Assembly (NCBI GenBank): GCA_027038965.1
Contig: JALWFG010000005.1
Span: forward strand, 124,001 to 188,000
Direction of reading: 5' to 3'
DNA length: 64,000 nucleotides
Source: Candidatus Desulfofervidaceae bacterium
GTDB taxonomy: Bacteria > Desulfobacterota > Desulfofervidia > Desulfofervidales > Desulfofervidaceae
How positions within the stretch are numbered: the stretch's first letter is position 1; the number at the start of each line of letters is the position of its first letter. The translations under genes and the position numbers were made by a program. Positions 42,536-51,583 of the stretch are shown piece after piece. The notes below the pieces were generated by a model that saw only the letters and a list, made by a program, of their open reading frames with translations, was not told the origin of the DNA and did no database searches.

Positions 42536-43232
42536 GGGCACTCACTTCCCTTGGCGTTAGATAGCGATATTGTCCCGGTTTTAAACGACCCAGGGTCAGT
42601 AAGCCAATTTTTGTCCGCTTTAGATGCAAGACTGGATATCCTACGCTAGCACACATGCGTTTGATCTGGCGATATCGGCCTTCATAAATAATCATTTCCA
42701 AAAGGGATTTATCTCGCATTTTTTTCTTTATCTTAACCCTGGCTGGTAGAGTAAGGCCTTCTTCAAGCTTCACCCCTGTTCGTAAAAGGTTCAAGGCCTT
42801 TTTGTCAGGTATACCTCGGACCCAAACCTCATACGTTTTAGGCACCTTATATCGGGGATGGATAAGTTGGTTGGCAAACTCCCCATCATTGGTAAAGAGT
42901 AAAAGTCCTTCCGCATCAAAGTCAAGCCGTCCTATGGGGTAAACCCTCACCCGCACATTCTTCAACAAATCTGTCACCTTAGGTCTTCCTTGAGGATCAT
43001 AAAGGGTAGTTACATAAAACCGAGGCTTATAGAGCATTAGATAGACTGGAGGAGAAATTTTGATAGGTTTACCATCTACCTCTATCCTTTGATTTTTAGG
43101 ATCAACTTTGGTTCCTAAGGTAGTAACAATCTGGCCATCTACCTTCACCCGCCCAGAAAGAATAAGCCCTTCGGCCTTTCTTCTGGAAGTTATTCCTGCC
43201 CTTGAAAGTATCTTTTGCAATCGCTCTTCCAT
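42498..43232 (-). CDS. rluB: Pseudouridine synthase, RluB/RsuA family
   Basis: rRNA pseudouridine synthase of 244 residues. S4 domain at residues 1-50 (RLQKILSRAGITSRRKAEGLI..GRVKVDG) and catalytic core with Asp in GRLDFDAEGLLLFTNDGE, then YEVWVRG and RQIKRMCASVGYPVLHLKRTKIG. RluB modifies 23S rRNA helix 80; the scpA-scpB-rluB order is widely conserved. ATG at 43232; a TTG five codons upstream is possible. Confidence 0.92.
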   Translation of the reverse strand: MEERLQKILSRAGITSRRKAEGLILSGRVKVDGQIVTTLGTKVDPKNQRIEVDGKPIKISPPVYLMLYKPRFYVTTLYDPQGRPKVTDLLKNVRVRVYPIGRLDFDAEGLLLFTNDGEFANQLIHPRYKVPKTYEVWVRGIPDKKALNLLRTGVKLEEGLTLPARVKIKKKMRDKSLLEMIIYEGRYRQIKRMCASVGYPVLHLKRTKIGLLTLGRLKPGQYRYLTPREVSALIRTASRPSENP

Positions 43233-43252
43233 ACCTTTTTTACTCAAAGGTT

Positions 43253-43759
43253 CTATCCTTCAACATCATTTATATTTGGCAAATCCTCTAAACTTTTAAG
43301 CCCAAATACTTCTAAAAAATAATAAGTAGTCTTGTAAAGCATGGCCCGACTGCCTTCTTTCCGTCCTGATGGTTTAATAAGCCTCAGTTTAAGCAACGTT
43401 TTTAAAGAAGATGACACATCAACGCCCTTTATTTGCTCAATCTCCCTTTTAGTAATAGGCTGTTTATAAGCAATTATGGCCAAGGTTTCTAGGGTGGCCC
43501 GAGCTAACCGCAACGGAGGCCTTTGCTTAAGGCTTATGACATAGGAACGCATTTGGGCCTTTGTTTGAAACCGAAATCCGCCGGCCACCTCTACCAGCTC
43601 AATGCCGTGGCATTCTTTGGCATATCTCTGCTTTAAGTTATTTAAAGCCAACCTAATTTCTTTTAAAGACGACTCAGGAAAAAGCCTTTTAAGTCGGTTT
43701 ATTTTAAGTGGTTCTGAACTAACAAACAATAATGCCTCTAAAATGGCCTCTAAATTCAT
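43253..43759 (-). CDS. scpB: Condensin subunit ScpB
   Basis: A 168-residue kleisin-interacting winged-helix protein of the SMC-ScpAB condensin complex. [26 protein letters not shown] at the start and [40 protein letters not shown] are family signatures. Start overlaps the scpA stop by 4 nt. Confidence 0.94.
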   Translation of the reverse strand: [168 protein letters not shown]

Positions 43760-44484
43760 ACCAGTTGCAAATCTGGCTTGGTTTGTGGTGGTGGAACAAC
43801 AACAAGCTTAATCCAAATAGGAGATTTAGAAGAAGTCTGATAGAAAATAATTACTCCCTCTTTGGCCAAATGAAGTATGGCCACAAAGGTTACGACGGCT
43901 TCTGCCCTAGAAGAAACTGTAAGAAAAAGCTTATCAAACAAGACTTCTCTTTCCGCCTGAAGAAAGCTATGAATCTCGGCCATTTTCTCTTCAAGTTTGA
44001 TAGGCTCCGCAGTACTAGAAACAGCTTCAGAAAGCCTTTGAGATTCCATAACATTTCTCAAGGCATCAAGAAGGTCAAATAGTGTAGGGAAAACAAAGCT
44101 CTCTTCTCCCACAATTTCTTCAATGTCATGCCGCACAAATACATCTCGATGGAGAATCTCTCTCTCTTCAAGAACCTGGGACATATCTTTAACTTTAATA
44201 TAATCCAGCAACGCTTGGGCAATCTCTTCCCTAGGGTCTTCTTCATCTTGAGGAGAGGCCAAGAGCATTCGAGATTTAATATGCACTAGAGTAGCTGCCA
44301 TAACCAAATATTCACTGGCCAAATCAATATTCAAAGACTTCATAAATCGGAGATACTCCAAATACTGTTCGGTAATTAAAGCGATAGGAATATCGTAAAT
44401 ATCTACTTCATTTTTTCGAACCAAATGTAATAATAAGTCAAGTGGCCCTTCAAAAACCTCTATTTTGACGTTAAGTGGTGTCAT
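43756..44484 (-). CDS. scpA: Condensin kleisin subunit ScpA
   Basis: A 242-residue kleisin that bridges SMC heads in chromosome organisation. VFEGPLDLLLHLVRKNEVDIYDIPIALITEQYLEYL at the N-terminus is diagnostic; SEYLVMAATLVHIKSRMLL follows; the C-terminal winged helix contacts SMC. Operon scpA-scpB-rluB. Confidence 0.95.
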   Translation of the reverse strand: MTPLNVKIEVFEGPLDLLLHLVRKNEVDIYDIPIALITEQYLEYLRFMKSLNIDLASEYLVMAATLVHIKSRMLLASPQDEEDPREEIAQALLDYIKVKDMSQVLEEREILHRDVFVRHDIEEIVGEESFVFPTLFDLLDALRNVMESQRLSEAVSSTAEPIKLEEKMAEIHSFLQAEREVLFDKLFLTVSSRAEAVVTFVAILHLAKEGVIIFYQTSSKSPIWIKLVVVPPPQTKPDLQLV

Positions 44485-44551
44485 TTTAGCCTTTCGAAAT
44501 GTCCTTCTCTACCCTTTGAGTAAGGCCAAGGGCAGAAACAGCCCTTGTCAA

Positions 44552-45880
44552 TTAGCCATTTTTCAGACTGGGTTGACCCGTGGTCTCTAAAACACTAAAC
44601 CATAGTCCACTATTGGGATTAATAGTCTTTCTCTTTTGAACCGCCGCTTTAATAGGAATGTGGACATAAGTATTATGCCACCGGGAAACAAGCATGGCTG
44701 TCTTCCCTGCCATCCCAGCATGAACGGCATTTTGGGCTAGGAATCCGCAATAAATGTGATCATCAGCATTGGCAGGTAAACTGCGAATGATATAGCTTGG
44801 ATCAATATATTTAAGGGTAATAGGCATCTTGATAGAGGCAAAATACTTTTTTATCTCCTCTGCCAAAAACCTTCCAATGTCACCTAGTCTGGGATTACCT
44901 GAAGGATCCACTCCCAAGTCTTGATTGGCAAAGTACTTTTGACCTGCCCCTTCAGCCACCACAATCACCGCATGTCTTCTCCTCTCAAGCCTTTGCCGCA
45001 AGGCCTCAAACAAACCCTGGGGCCCTTCCAGATCAAAGTCCACTTCTGGAATAAGACAAAAATTCACTTCCCTTAATCCCAGGGTAGCAAAGGCGGCAAT
45101 AAACCCCGAACATCTTCCCATGAGCTTTACCAGACCAATTCCATTAAAGGCAGCCACTGCTTCGGTATGGGCAGCCCTTATAGACTCAGTGGCCTTTTCT
45201 ACAGCAGTAGCGAAACCAAAAGTCTTCTCTACTAAAAAAATGTCGTTATCAATGGTTTTAGGAATGGCAATTACACTACATTTTAGCCTTCTTTTCATAA
45301 TTTCGTCGGCAATCTTGGCCGCAGCCCTCAGGGTACCATCCCCTCCAATCATAAAAAGCAATCCAATATTTAACCGGTCCAACGTATCTACAATTTCTCC
45401 CACATCCTGATGTCCCCTAGAAGTTCCTAAAATCGTTCCTCCCAGTTCGTGAATGCTAGCTACCTTCTCTGGGACAAGTTCTACTAATTCATGTCCATAT
45501 TTAGGAATAAAACCCTGGAGACCATATTTAAATCCATAGATATTACGTACCCCGTAAACATGATAAAGTTCCATAACCAAGGCGCGAATAACATCATTTA
45601 TGCCTGGACACAAGCCTCCGCAAGTTACAATACCACATTTAAGTTTTACAGGATCAAAATATATCTTTTGTCTAGGACCGGCCAATTCAAAAGAAAGAAG
45701 GGGGGTACCTTCCTTCACCATCCGACCAATATAAGGCTCATTTATATTGACCAAAACCCTCTCATCCTCTTCTACAAAGTGTCTATCTACATTTGGTCTC
45801 TTTTTTAAAATCGGCGAATCTATCTTGGCTGGGCCTAAAGAAGGAATTTGAGTCTCTATCTTTTCAATTGTTTCTATCAT
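44552..45880 (-). CDS. pfk: 6-phosphofructokinase, TP0108/trypanosomal-type
   Basis: A 442-residue phosphofructokinase of the long group. Nucleotide-loop GGDGT (Gly where PPi-enzymes have Asp) with PKTIDND (Lys where E. coli PfkA has Gly), the combination found in trypanosomal ATP-dependent PFK. Other motifs: GLCPGINDVIR, GTSRGHQDVGEI, MGRCSGFIAAFATLG, and PEVDFDLEGPQG. ATP use is therefore likely but the Lys is a PPi-type residue, so the phosphoryl donor is not certain. Glycolysis gene standing before the hps/phi and kdsD region. Confidence 0.88.
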   Translation of the reverse strand: MIETIEKIETQIPSLGPAKIDSPILKKRPNVDRHFVEEDERVLVNINEPYIGRMVKEGTPLLSFELAGPRQKIYFDPVKLKCGIVTCGGLCPGINDVIRALVMELYHVYGVRNIYGFKYGLQGFIPKYGHELVELVPEKVASIHELGGTILGTSRGHQDVGEIVDTLDRLNIGLLFMIGGDGTLRAAAKIADEIMKRRLKCSVIAIPKTIDNDIFLVEKTFGFATAVEKATESIRAAHTEAVAAFNGIGLVKLMGRCSGFIAAFATLGLREVNFCLIPEVDFDLEGPQGLFEALRQRLERRRHAVIVVAEGAGQKYFANQDLGVDPSGNPRLGDIGRFLAEEIKKYFASIKMPITLKYIDPSYIIRSLPANADDHIYCGFLAQNAVHAGMAGKTAMLVSRWHNTYVHIPIKAAVQKRKTINPNSGLWFSVLETTGQPSLKNG

Positions 45881-45895
45881 TTTGCTCTCTCCTAA

Positions 45896-46816
45896 TTAGT
45901 TCATTAAATCCTTAAGCCACTGTTTTACCTTTAAAAGGGTATTTTCGTTAAGGGATTCTGGATAAGGAGAGTATATCTCTGGAAGAACCCCTATTTCTGC
46001 TAAGGCCCATTTTAATACCCTTGGAGAAAGCGAACCGATATCGTAGAGCCTTCTTAATTTCAAACCTAGAGAAAATATCTCCTGCAAGTTGGTATTGCCA
46101 CTATCCCCTTTTGGGTTTAATATCTCAGCCACAAGTTTTGCCCACATCTCAGGCACCAAATTAGCAGTTAAGGCCACAACTCCATCACTTGCCGGTTGAT
46201 TTAAAAAGGCCGCTTCATCACCTTCATAAAACAAGAATTCAGTTCGATTATGTAAGGCACGTTGATAATTAAAAAACTGAGATAAACCTCCCTGGAAAAT
46301 CATCCCTTTAATAAATTGCCTCTGAGCAATCTTTTTAAATACTGAAGTCCGAATATAGGTGTGTTTTAAGATATTTTTTTTCTTCTTAATGATTGAGGGA
46401 TGATTGGCTAAAACTATCTCTGTCTGAGTCTGAGTATAAAGCTTATCCAAATGTTGTGGCAACCCTCGATTACCTCGATACCAAAGAGGCAATACCTCAA
46501 TTCTTACTTTATCCAAAGCCGATTCAAAAAGGGAGGTAGCCAACTGGGCCAAATGAAGAGTACAAGCCTCGTTTTCTCCAGTAATATTTAAGAAGAGAAC
46601 AGGATTCCCATCCCAAATGCCAGAGATGAGTTTAAATAAAGCCTGTTTTTGTTCATAATTAAGATACACCCCCTCTAAAGAAAAACTACTTCCCAAGGAA
46701 ATGGCTACTGCATAAGGGGCTACATATTCCCACAACTGCTTCAAACCCACCGCATCTACTTCTCCAGTACTTTTTAAAGGAGTTAAAAGTGGGCAAATAA
46801 GACCGCGTGGTAACAT
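45896..46816 (-). CDS. Divergent DapA-family aldolase-like protein
   Basis: A 306-residue member of the dihydrodipicolinate synthase/N-acetylneuraminate lyase family by its start (RGLICPLLTPLKSTGEVDAVGLKQLWEYV) and LGSSFSLEGVYLNYEQKQAL. The Schiff-base Lys may be kept in RQFIKGMIFQGG, but the usual PPYY.. segment with the catalytic Tyr reads LPLWYRGNRG and the GxKD motif is altered. Probably not DapA; activity unknown. It sits 3 nt after kdsD in the run purF-kdsD-this gene. Confidence 0.72.
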   Translation of the reverse strand: MLPRGLICPLLTPLKSTGEVDAVGLKQLWEYVAPYAVAISLGSSFSLEGVYLNYEQKQALFKLISGIWDGNPVLFLNITGENEACTLHLAQLATSLFESALDKVRIEVLPLWYRGNRGLPQHLDKLYTQTQTEIVLANHPSIIKKKKNILKHTYIRTSVFKKIAQRQFIKGMIFQGGLSQFFNYQRALHNRTEFLFYEGDEAAFLNQPASDGVVALTANLVPEMWAKLVAEILNPKGDSGNTNLQEIFSLGLKLRRLYDIGSLSPRVLKWALAEIGVLPEIYSPYPESLNENTLLKVKQWLKDLMN

Positions 46817-46819
46817 TTT

Positions 46820-47785
46820 CTATCCTTGGTTAAAAGAGAAATTTGCCTGGCTCAAAATGTCATGTAAAAATATAGCCCCTACAAAAACACCTTTTTTATC
46901 AGTTACTCCTACAAGGTTAATTTCTTTTTGTCTCATTAAATCCAAAACCTCAGAAACAGAGGTTTGGTCAGAAACACGTTCTATGGGACTCATAACATCT
47001 TCGGCATAAACGGCATCCTGTTTGGTCAAAATTTTTAACCTAGCAGGCATATCTAAAACACCCTTTAATCTCTTCTTTTTTACTACCCAAATTACATCAT
47101 TTTTGTCAATTAAATCATCAATATGCTTAAGCCTTGTTCTGGGGGTCACACATAGCAGTTCTGATAGGGGCTTCATAACATTGGCTGCCTTGGGTCCTAA
47201 TCGCTTACCAAGATTTCCACCAGGATGAAACCTTCTAAAATCTTCTGGACTAAACTTTCTTTCTTCAAGCAAAACAACTGCCAAGGCATCTCCCATAGCT
47301 AGAGTAGCAGTAGTGCTGGCTGTAGGTGCTAACCCTAAAGGACATGCCTCTCTCTTCACCCCTGTATTGATTACCATATCGCTATGTTTGGCAAGGGTAG
47401 ACTCCGGATTGCCTGTAAATGCGATCAAAGGGGCCCTCAAACGCTTAAAACTGGGAATTAAAATAGTAATCTCTCCTGTCTCTCCACTATTGGAAATGGC
47501 CAAAATTACGTCTTTAGGGGTCACCATTCCCAGATCACCGTGCATGGCCTCTACAGGATGCAAAAAAAGGGCTGGGATTCCAGTACTGTTTAAAGTGGCT
47601 ACAATTTTTCTGCCCACAATACCCGATTTACCAACACCAGTTACGATTACCCTTCCTTCGGCCTTAATAATGGTCTCCACTGCCTTGACAAAGTCATCAT
47701 TGAGCCTATCAATCAGTCCCAAAATGCCTTCGGCTTCTATCTGCAAAACCTCTTTTGCCCTTTTTATAATTTGTCTTACTTTCAT
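46820..47785 (-). CDS. kdsD: Arabinose-5-phosphate isomerase (KpsF/GutQ family)
   Basis: Converts ribulose 5-phosphate to arabinose 5-phosphate, first step of KDO synthesis for lipopolysaccharide, indicating an outer membrane. SIS domain (residues 30-185: GRVIVTGVGKSGIVGRKIVATLNSTGIPALFLHPVEAMHGDLGMV) and two CBS domains (200-321). Length 321 and layout are standard. Confidence 0.93.
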   Translation of the reverse strand: MKVRQIIKRAKEVLQIEAEGILGLIDRLNDDFVKAVETIIKAEGRVIVTGVGKSGIVGRKIVATLNSTGIPALFLHPVEAMHGDLGMVTPKDVILAISNSGETGEITILIPSFKRLRAPLIAFTGNPESTLAKHSDMVINTGVKREACPLGLAPTASTTATLAMGDALAVVLLEERKFSPEDFRRFHPGGNLGKRLGPKAANVMKPLSELLCVTPRTRLKHIDDLIDKNDVIWVVKKKRLKGVLDMPARLKILTKQDAVYAEDVMSPIERVSDQTSVSEVLDLMRQKEINLVGVTDKKGVFVGAIFLHDILSQANFSFNQG

Positions 47786-47799
47786 TTTTTACTGCGAGG

Positions 47800-49194
47800 T
47801 TATTTTTCCAACCAATCTTTTGAAAAATCCTTTTCCAAACTTACTGGATAATCGCCATTAAAACAAGCAAGACAAAAGTTCTCTTGAGCAATGTTAGTCG
47901 ACCTAAGTAAACCTTCCATGCTTAAATAATGCAAGCTGTCAAGACCTAAATATTCCCTAATTTCTTCTATGCTCTTTGACGCGGCAATCAATTCTCCCCT
48001 TGAGGAAAAATCGATCCCATAATAACAGGGATAACGATGGGGGGGACAACTAACCAAAAGATGTATTTCCTTCACTCCAATTGCCCGCAAGGTCTTTACC
48101 CTCGTGCGACAGGTAGTTCCTCTAATAATAGAATCTTCTAAGATCACAATTCGCTTGCCCTTCAAAAGCTCTTTTACAGGATTAAGCTTTACCTTGACCC
48201 CAAAAGTACGCATAGTCTGGGAAGGCTGGATAAAAGTGCGTCCCACATAATGATTGCGAATCATACCCATTTCAAATGGTAAACCTGTGCCCTCTGCATA
48301 TCCTAAGGCAACGTAGTTCCCTGAATCAGGAAAGGGCATAACAAAATCGGCATCTACCGGGGCCTCTTTGGCAAGCTCTCTTCCTTGCTGTTTGCGGAAG
48401 AGATAGACATTCTGACCAAAAATCTGGCTATCAGGACGGGCAAAATAAATCAATTCAAAAATACAGTGAGCGCATCGGGAAGGCTTAGGGACATAAAGAG
48501 AATGAAGACCTTGGTCGTTAATAAATACAATCTCTCCAGGCTCTATATCCCTTATATATTCTGCCTCTACTAAATCCAAAGCACAGGTCTCTGAAGCTAC
48601 GGCATAGGCCCCATTTTTCAATTTCCCTAAACATAGGGGCCTAAAACCAAGGGGATCTCTGGCCGCAATCAGGGTGTTCTCAGTCATCAACACCAACGAA
48701 TAGGCGCCCTTCAACTTAGTCAGGGCCTTAGCCAGACCCTCTTCAATTCCCAGATGAAAATAACGCACCCACAAGTGCATAATAATCTCGCTGTCCATGG
48801 TAGATTGAAAAATGGCCCCATCTTCCTCCAATTGCCTTCTTAACCGGTAGGCATTGATAATATTTCCGTTATGAGCGATGGCCAAGGTTTTCCCAAGATA
48901 ATAAACTACAAAGGGTTGAGCATTGCGGAGGATAGAAGAGCCTGTGGTAGAGTATCGCACATGCCCTATAGCAATGTGTCCTGTCAGGTCATTGAGATTC
49001 TGCTCATTGAAGACCTCAGGCACAAGCCCCATACCTTTATGTTCTTTCACCTGCTTTCCATCTGAGGCTACAATCCCAGCACTTTCCTGTCCCCGATGTT
49101 GCAAGGCATAAAGCCCAAAATATGTGAGCTTTGCCGCTTCGGGATGACCATATACACCAAATATGCCACAATATTCGCGTGGAAATTTTTTCAT
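47800..49194 (-). CDS. purF: Amidophosphoribosyltransferase PurF
   Basis: First enzyme of de novo purine synthesis; 464 residues. Starts MKKFPREYCGIFGVYG: a short propeptide that is removed to expose the catalytic Cys9, as in Fe-S type PurF. Cys of the [4Fe-4S] cluster appear in CAHCIFEL, SCPPHRYPCYYG and FCLACFNGDYP. PRPP loop IVILEDSIIRGTT. ATG 49194 is 6 nt after a -10 box with no Shine-Dalgarno, so the mRNA may be leaderless. Confidence 0.95.
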   Translation of the reverse strand: MKKFPREYCGIFGVYGHPEAAKLTYFGLYALQHRGQESAGIVASDGKQVKEHKGMGLVPEVFNEQNLNDLTGHIAIGHVRYSTTGSSILRNAQPFVVYYLGKTLAIAHNGNIINAYRLRRQLEEDGAIFQSTMDSEIIMHLWVRYFHLGIEEGLAKALTKLKGAYSLVLMTENTLIAARDPLGFRPLCLGKLKNGAYAVASETCALDLVEAEYIRDIEPGEIVFINDQGLHSLYVPKPSRCAHCIFELIYFARPDSQIFGQNVYLFRKQQGRELAKEAPVDADFVMPFPDSGNYVALGYAEGTGLPFEMGMIRNHYVGRTFIQPSQTMRTFGVKVKLNPVKELLKGKRIVILEDSIIRGTTCRTRVKTLRAIGVKEIHLLVSCPPHRYPCYYGIDFSSRGELIAASKSIEEIREYLGLDSLHYLSMEGLLRSTNIAQENFCLACFNGDYPVSLEKDFSKDWLEK

Positions 49195-49200
49195 AGCTGC

Positions 49201-49229
49201 AATATAAAACAAATTTATTTTAAAAGCAA
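49201..49229 (-). promoter_or_regulatory. Promoter of purF, apparently leaderless
   Basis: Minus strand TTGCTT (49229-49224), 17 nt spacer, TATATT (49206-49201), 6 nt, ATG. No ribosome-binding site and no purine riboswitch visible in the 36-bp gap from hpt. Confidence 0.55.
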
Positions 49230-49754
49230 TTACTCAAATACCAATCTGTAAACTTCAGGTAAGTGCCGATATTCTTCTGCATAATCAAGTCCATACCCAA
49301 CCAAAAAGCCGTTTGCTTTAAATCCTGCGTAATCAAGTTTTACATCTACTTTTCTTCTTTCTTGTTTATCAATCAAGGCACATACCCTTAATGAAGACGG
49401 GTTTTTCTGTCTAAGGTGTTTCACCACAAAGGCAAGGGTATAACCAATATCTACAATGTCTTCTACAATTATTACATCTTGTCCTTTTATGTCCAGTTCT
49501 ATATCCTTAACCAATTTTACATTACCATCGCTAAAGTCTTTGTCACCATAACTTGCTACTCTGATAAAATCAATTTTTAAGGGCAAATTTATATTCCTTA
49601 CTAAATCGGCCATAAATATGAAACTTCCCTTTAAAATACCAATAAAAATCGGACTTTTACCCTGATAATCTTGCCCGATTTCTCTGGCCAGCTTTTGAAC
49701 CTGATCTTGGATTTGTTCCCTACTCAAAACGAGTTCCTTTTTCGCCTTTTGCAT
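49230..49754 (-). CDS. hpt: Hypoxanthine phosphoribosyltransferase
   Basis: Purine salvage enzyme (174 residues). PRPP-binding loop VIIVEDIVDIGYTL, substrate loop IDFIRVASYGD and the late GYGLDYAEEYRHLPEVY are family motifs. It overlaps the 3' end of panE by 31 nt, and lies just ahead of purF. Confidence 0.92.
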   Translation of the reverse strand: MQKAKKELVLSREQIQDQVQKLAREIGQDYQGKSPIFIGILKGSFIFMADLVRNINLPLKIDFIRVASYGDKDFSDGNVKLVKDIELDIKGQDVIIVEDIVDIGYTLAFVVKHLRQKNPSSLRVCALIDKQERRKVDVKLDYAGFKANGFLVGYGLDYAEEYRHLPEVYRLVFE

Positions 49755-50686
49755 ATTTGCTCCTTTGCCTTAATCAATTTCGTGATAACCGCATTGACAG
49801 GGGTAGTAATATTTGCCTCTTTTGCCAAATTAACAATAGCTCCATTTAAGGCATCTATTTCTGTCCTTTTCCCCTTTTGAATATCTTGAAGCATGGAGGG
49901 ATAGTGTTCCCTCGTAGGGGGTAAAAGGTTATCGTAAAAGTGCCTTAAATATTCAGAAGCAGACTTCCAAAAAAGAGGAATATTCTGATTTTGAGCCACG
50001 CTAAAAACTTCTTCAACAATGGCCTTCATTAATTCTCTTGTTTCTGGAATATCTCCCAAGGTCCCGTAATTTACTTCTAAAAGGGCCGCTAAAGGATTTA
50101 AGGCACAATTATATAAAATCTTGTCCCAAAGATAAGAAAAAATCTTATTGGATTGTTTGGCAGGAAGACCAACTTGATTAAGGCAATCAACTATTTGACT
50201 CAATCGGTTTTCTGGAATAGTGCCACGAGGGGCTCCAATGATAATATCACCAGCACAAACGGTAACCTTAACCTCCCCCGGTCTTAACAACTCTGCTCCA
50301 AATATTACCCTCGCCAAAGCAACGTGTTTATTACCCAAGACCTTTACTGCCGTCTCATAATTCCCATATCCATTCTGGGCACAAATTACGACCGTAGTCT
50401 GCTGAATCACGGATTTAATATCCTCTACGGCCGCTTTGGTATCATAAGACTTTACTGTAAGAAAAACATAATCAAAATCAGGTCTAGGAATTTCCGATAT
50501 CCTTTCATAAGCACCTTTCAATTTGACCTTAAAGTTGCCCCAAATTCCTGAAACCTCAATTCCCTCTTCATTTATTTTTTCAATGACAGGCCTTCGACCA
50601 ATTCCAACCACGTCATGTCCACCTTTTTGCAAAAAAGTAGCAAAAACGTGCCCCAAAGCCCCAAGGCCAAAAACTAGAACCCTCAT
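49724..50686 (-). CDS. panE: 2-dehydropantoate 2-reductase-like (PanE/ApbA family)
   Basis: NADPH-dependent reductase of 320 residues in pantothenate synthesis. N-terminal Rossmann motif VFGLGALGHVFATFL, TVKSYDTKAAVEDIK (Lys), QNGYGNYE, KILYNCALNPLAALLEVNYG, and CTD EHYPSMLQDIQKGKRTEIDALNGAI. I start at MRVLVFG (50686), because AAGAGGAAATGAGGAAAA gives a ribosome-binding site; an upstream start adds 21 non-homologous residues. Paralogues of this family exist, so pantothenate is probable but not certain. Confidence 0.85.
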   Translation of the reverse strand: MRVLVFGLGALGHVFATFLQKGGHDVVGIGRRPVIEKINEEGIEVSGIWGNFKVKLKGAYERISEIPRPDFDYVFLTVKSYDTKAAVEDIKSVIQQTTVVICAQNGYGNYETAVKVLGNKHVALARVIFGAELLRPGEVKVTVCAGDIIIGAPRGTIPENRLSQIVDCLNQVGLPAKQSNKIFSYLWDKILYNCALNPLAALLEVNYGTLGDIPETRELMKAIVEEVFSVAQNQNIPLFWKSASEYLRHFYDNLLPPTREHYPSMLQDIQKGKRTEIDALNGAIVNLAKEANITTPVNAVITKLIKAKEQICKRRKRNSF

Positions 50687-50741
50687 TTTTTCCTCATTTC
50701 CTTTTTTTGTGGGACCGATTTTACAACAGGTTGGCTTTGTG

Positions 50742-51572
50742 TCAAGCAATTTTCTTAAATTCTAAATTTGCAAAACAACAGCCTTCCCCATGCCAGTTGA
50801 TGGGAATCCAAAGAAAACAGGACTTATTCTTTGTCTGCTCTCTGGTAGCTACTGTTAGCCTCAATTCATATTCGCCATTATAGACTCTATTCGTTGTCCG
50901 AAAGAGGTCAAAACTGAATTGATATTTAGGATATTCGTTAAAAAGAGTGCGTTTAGGGCTTTGCCAAAAGACATTCTTTTGAAGTCCCCATACAACAAAT
51001 GGAAAAACATCTCCTATACCTATTGGCTCTCCTATTTTCTGCCCTTTTTCTTTTATTGCCCGTAAGTAGGCCTGAAAGACAACCTTTAGTAAATCTGCAC
51101 TCTTTCTCCCTTGAGTTTCAAGAGACTCATAGACTTTTTTTATCTCTAAGGCCAAATCTGTTTTAGATAACTTGATTTTCTCTATCAGGTCGTATTGAGG
51201 CCCATACCAAATACAAGCCATATCTCTTTGAGCTTGAATCTCTAAAGTTAAAATCCCTACTTTTAACAAAGGCAATCTGCCTGAAATCTTCATCTGAGGT
51301 AAGGCATTTACCAACACGTTCCCTAACTTTACGATATAATCCTGCTTAGTCCTAGCTATTCCATCCAATTCCTGAGATATAAATTGAGATATTTCTTTAA
51401 GTCCAACCGCCAAAGATTCGGTCTTTTGGTATTCTTTTTCTAGTTTTTTGAGGATGAATTCGGCCGTAAATGGAGAGCCCTTTTGTTTACATGTAGAATA
51501 ATCTTGTAATAACTCTCTTAAATGTTCACAATTCGAAGCCAACCTTTTCAATGTTTTAACAAACACATCCAT
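50742..51572 (-). CDS. Protein of unknown function
   Basis: A 276-residue, mostly helical soluble protein (MDVFVKTLKRLASNCEHLRELLQDYSTCKQKG..). The first half looks like amphipathic helices, the second has beta-rich segments (KYQFSFDLFRTTNRVYNGEYELRLTVATREQ). No motif that I recognise. Starts at ATG 51572 with GGAAG six bases upstream, beginning in the stop region of phi. It could be a conserved partner of the hps-phi operon, since spacing is tight. Confidence 0.7.
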   Translation of the reverse strand: MDVFVKTLKRLASNCEHLRELLQDYSTCKQKGSPFTAEFILKKLEKEYQKTESLAVGLKEISQFISQELDGIARTKQDYIVKLGNVLVNALPQMKISGRLPLLKVGILTLEIQAQRDMACIWYGPQYDLIEKIKLSKTDLALEIKKVYESLETQGRKSADLLKVVFQAYLRAIKEKGQKIGEPIGIGDVFPFVVWGLQKNVFWQSPKRTLFNEYPKYQFSFDLFRTTNRVYNGEYELRLTVATREQTKNKSCFLWIPINWHGEGCCFANLEFKKIA

Positions 51573-51583
51573 ATAAACTTCCA

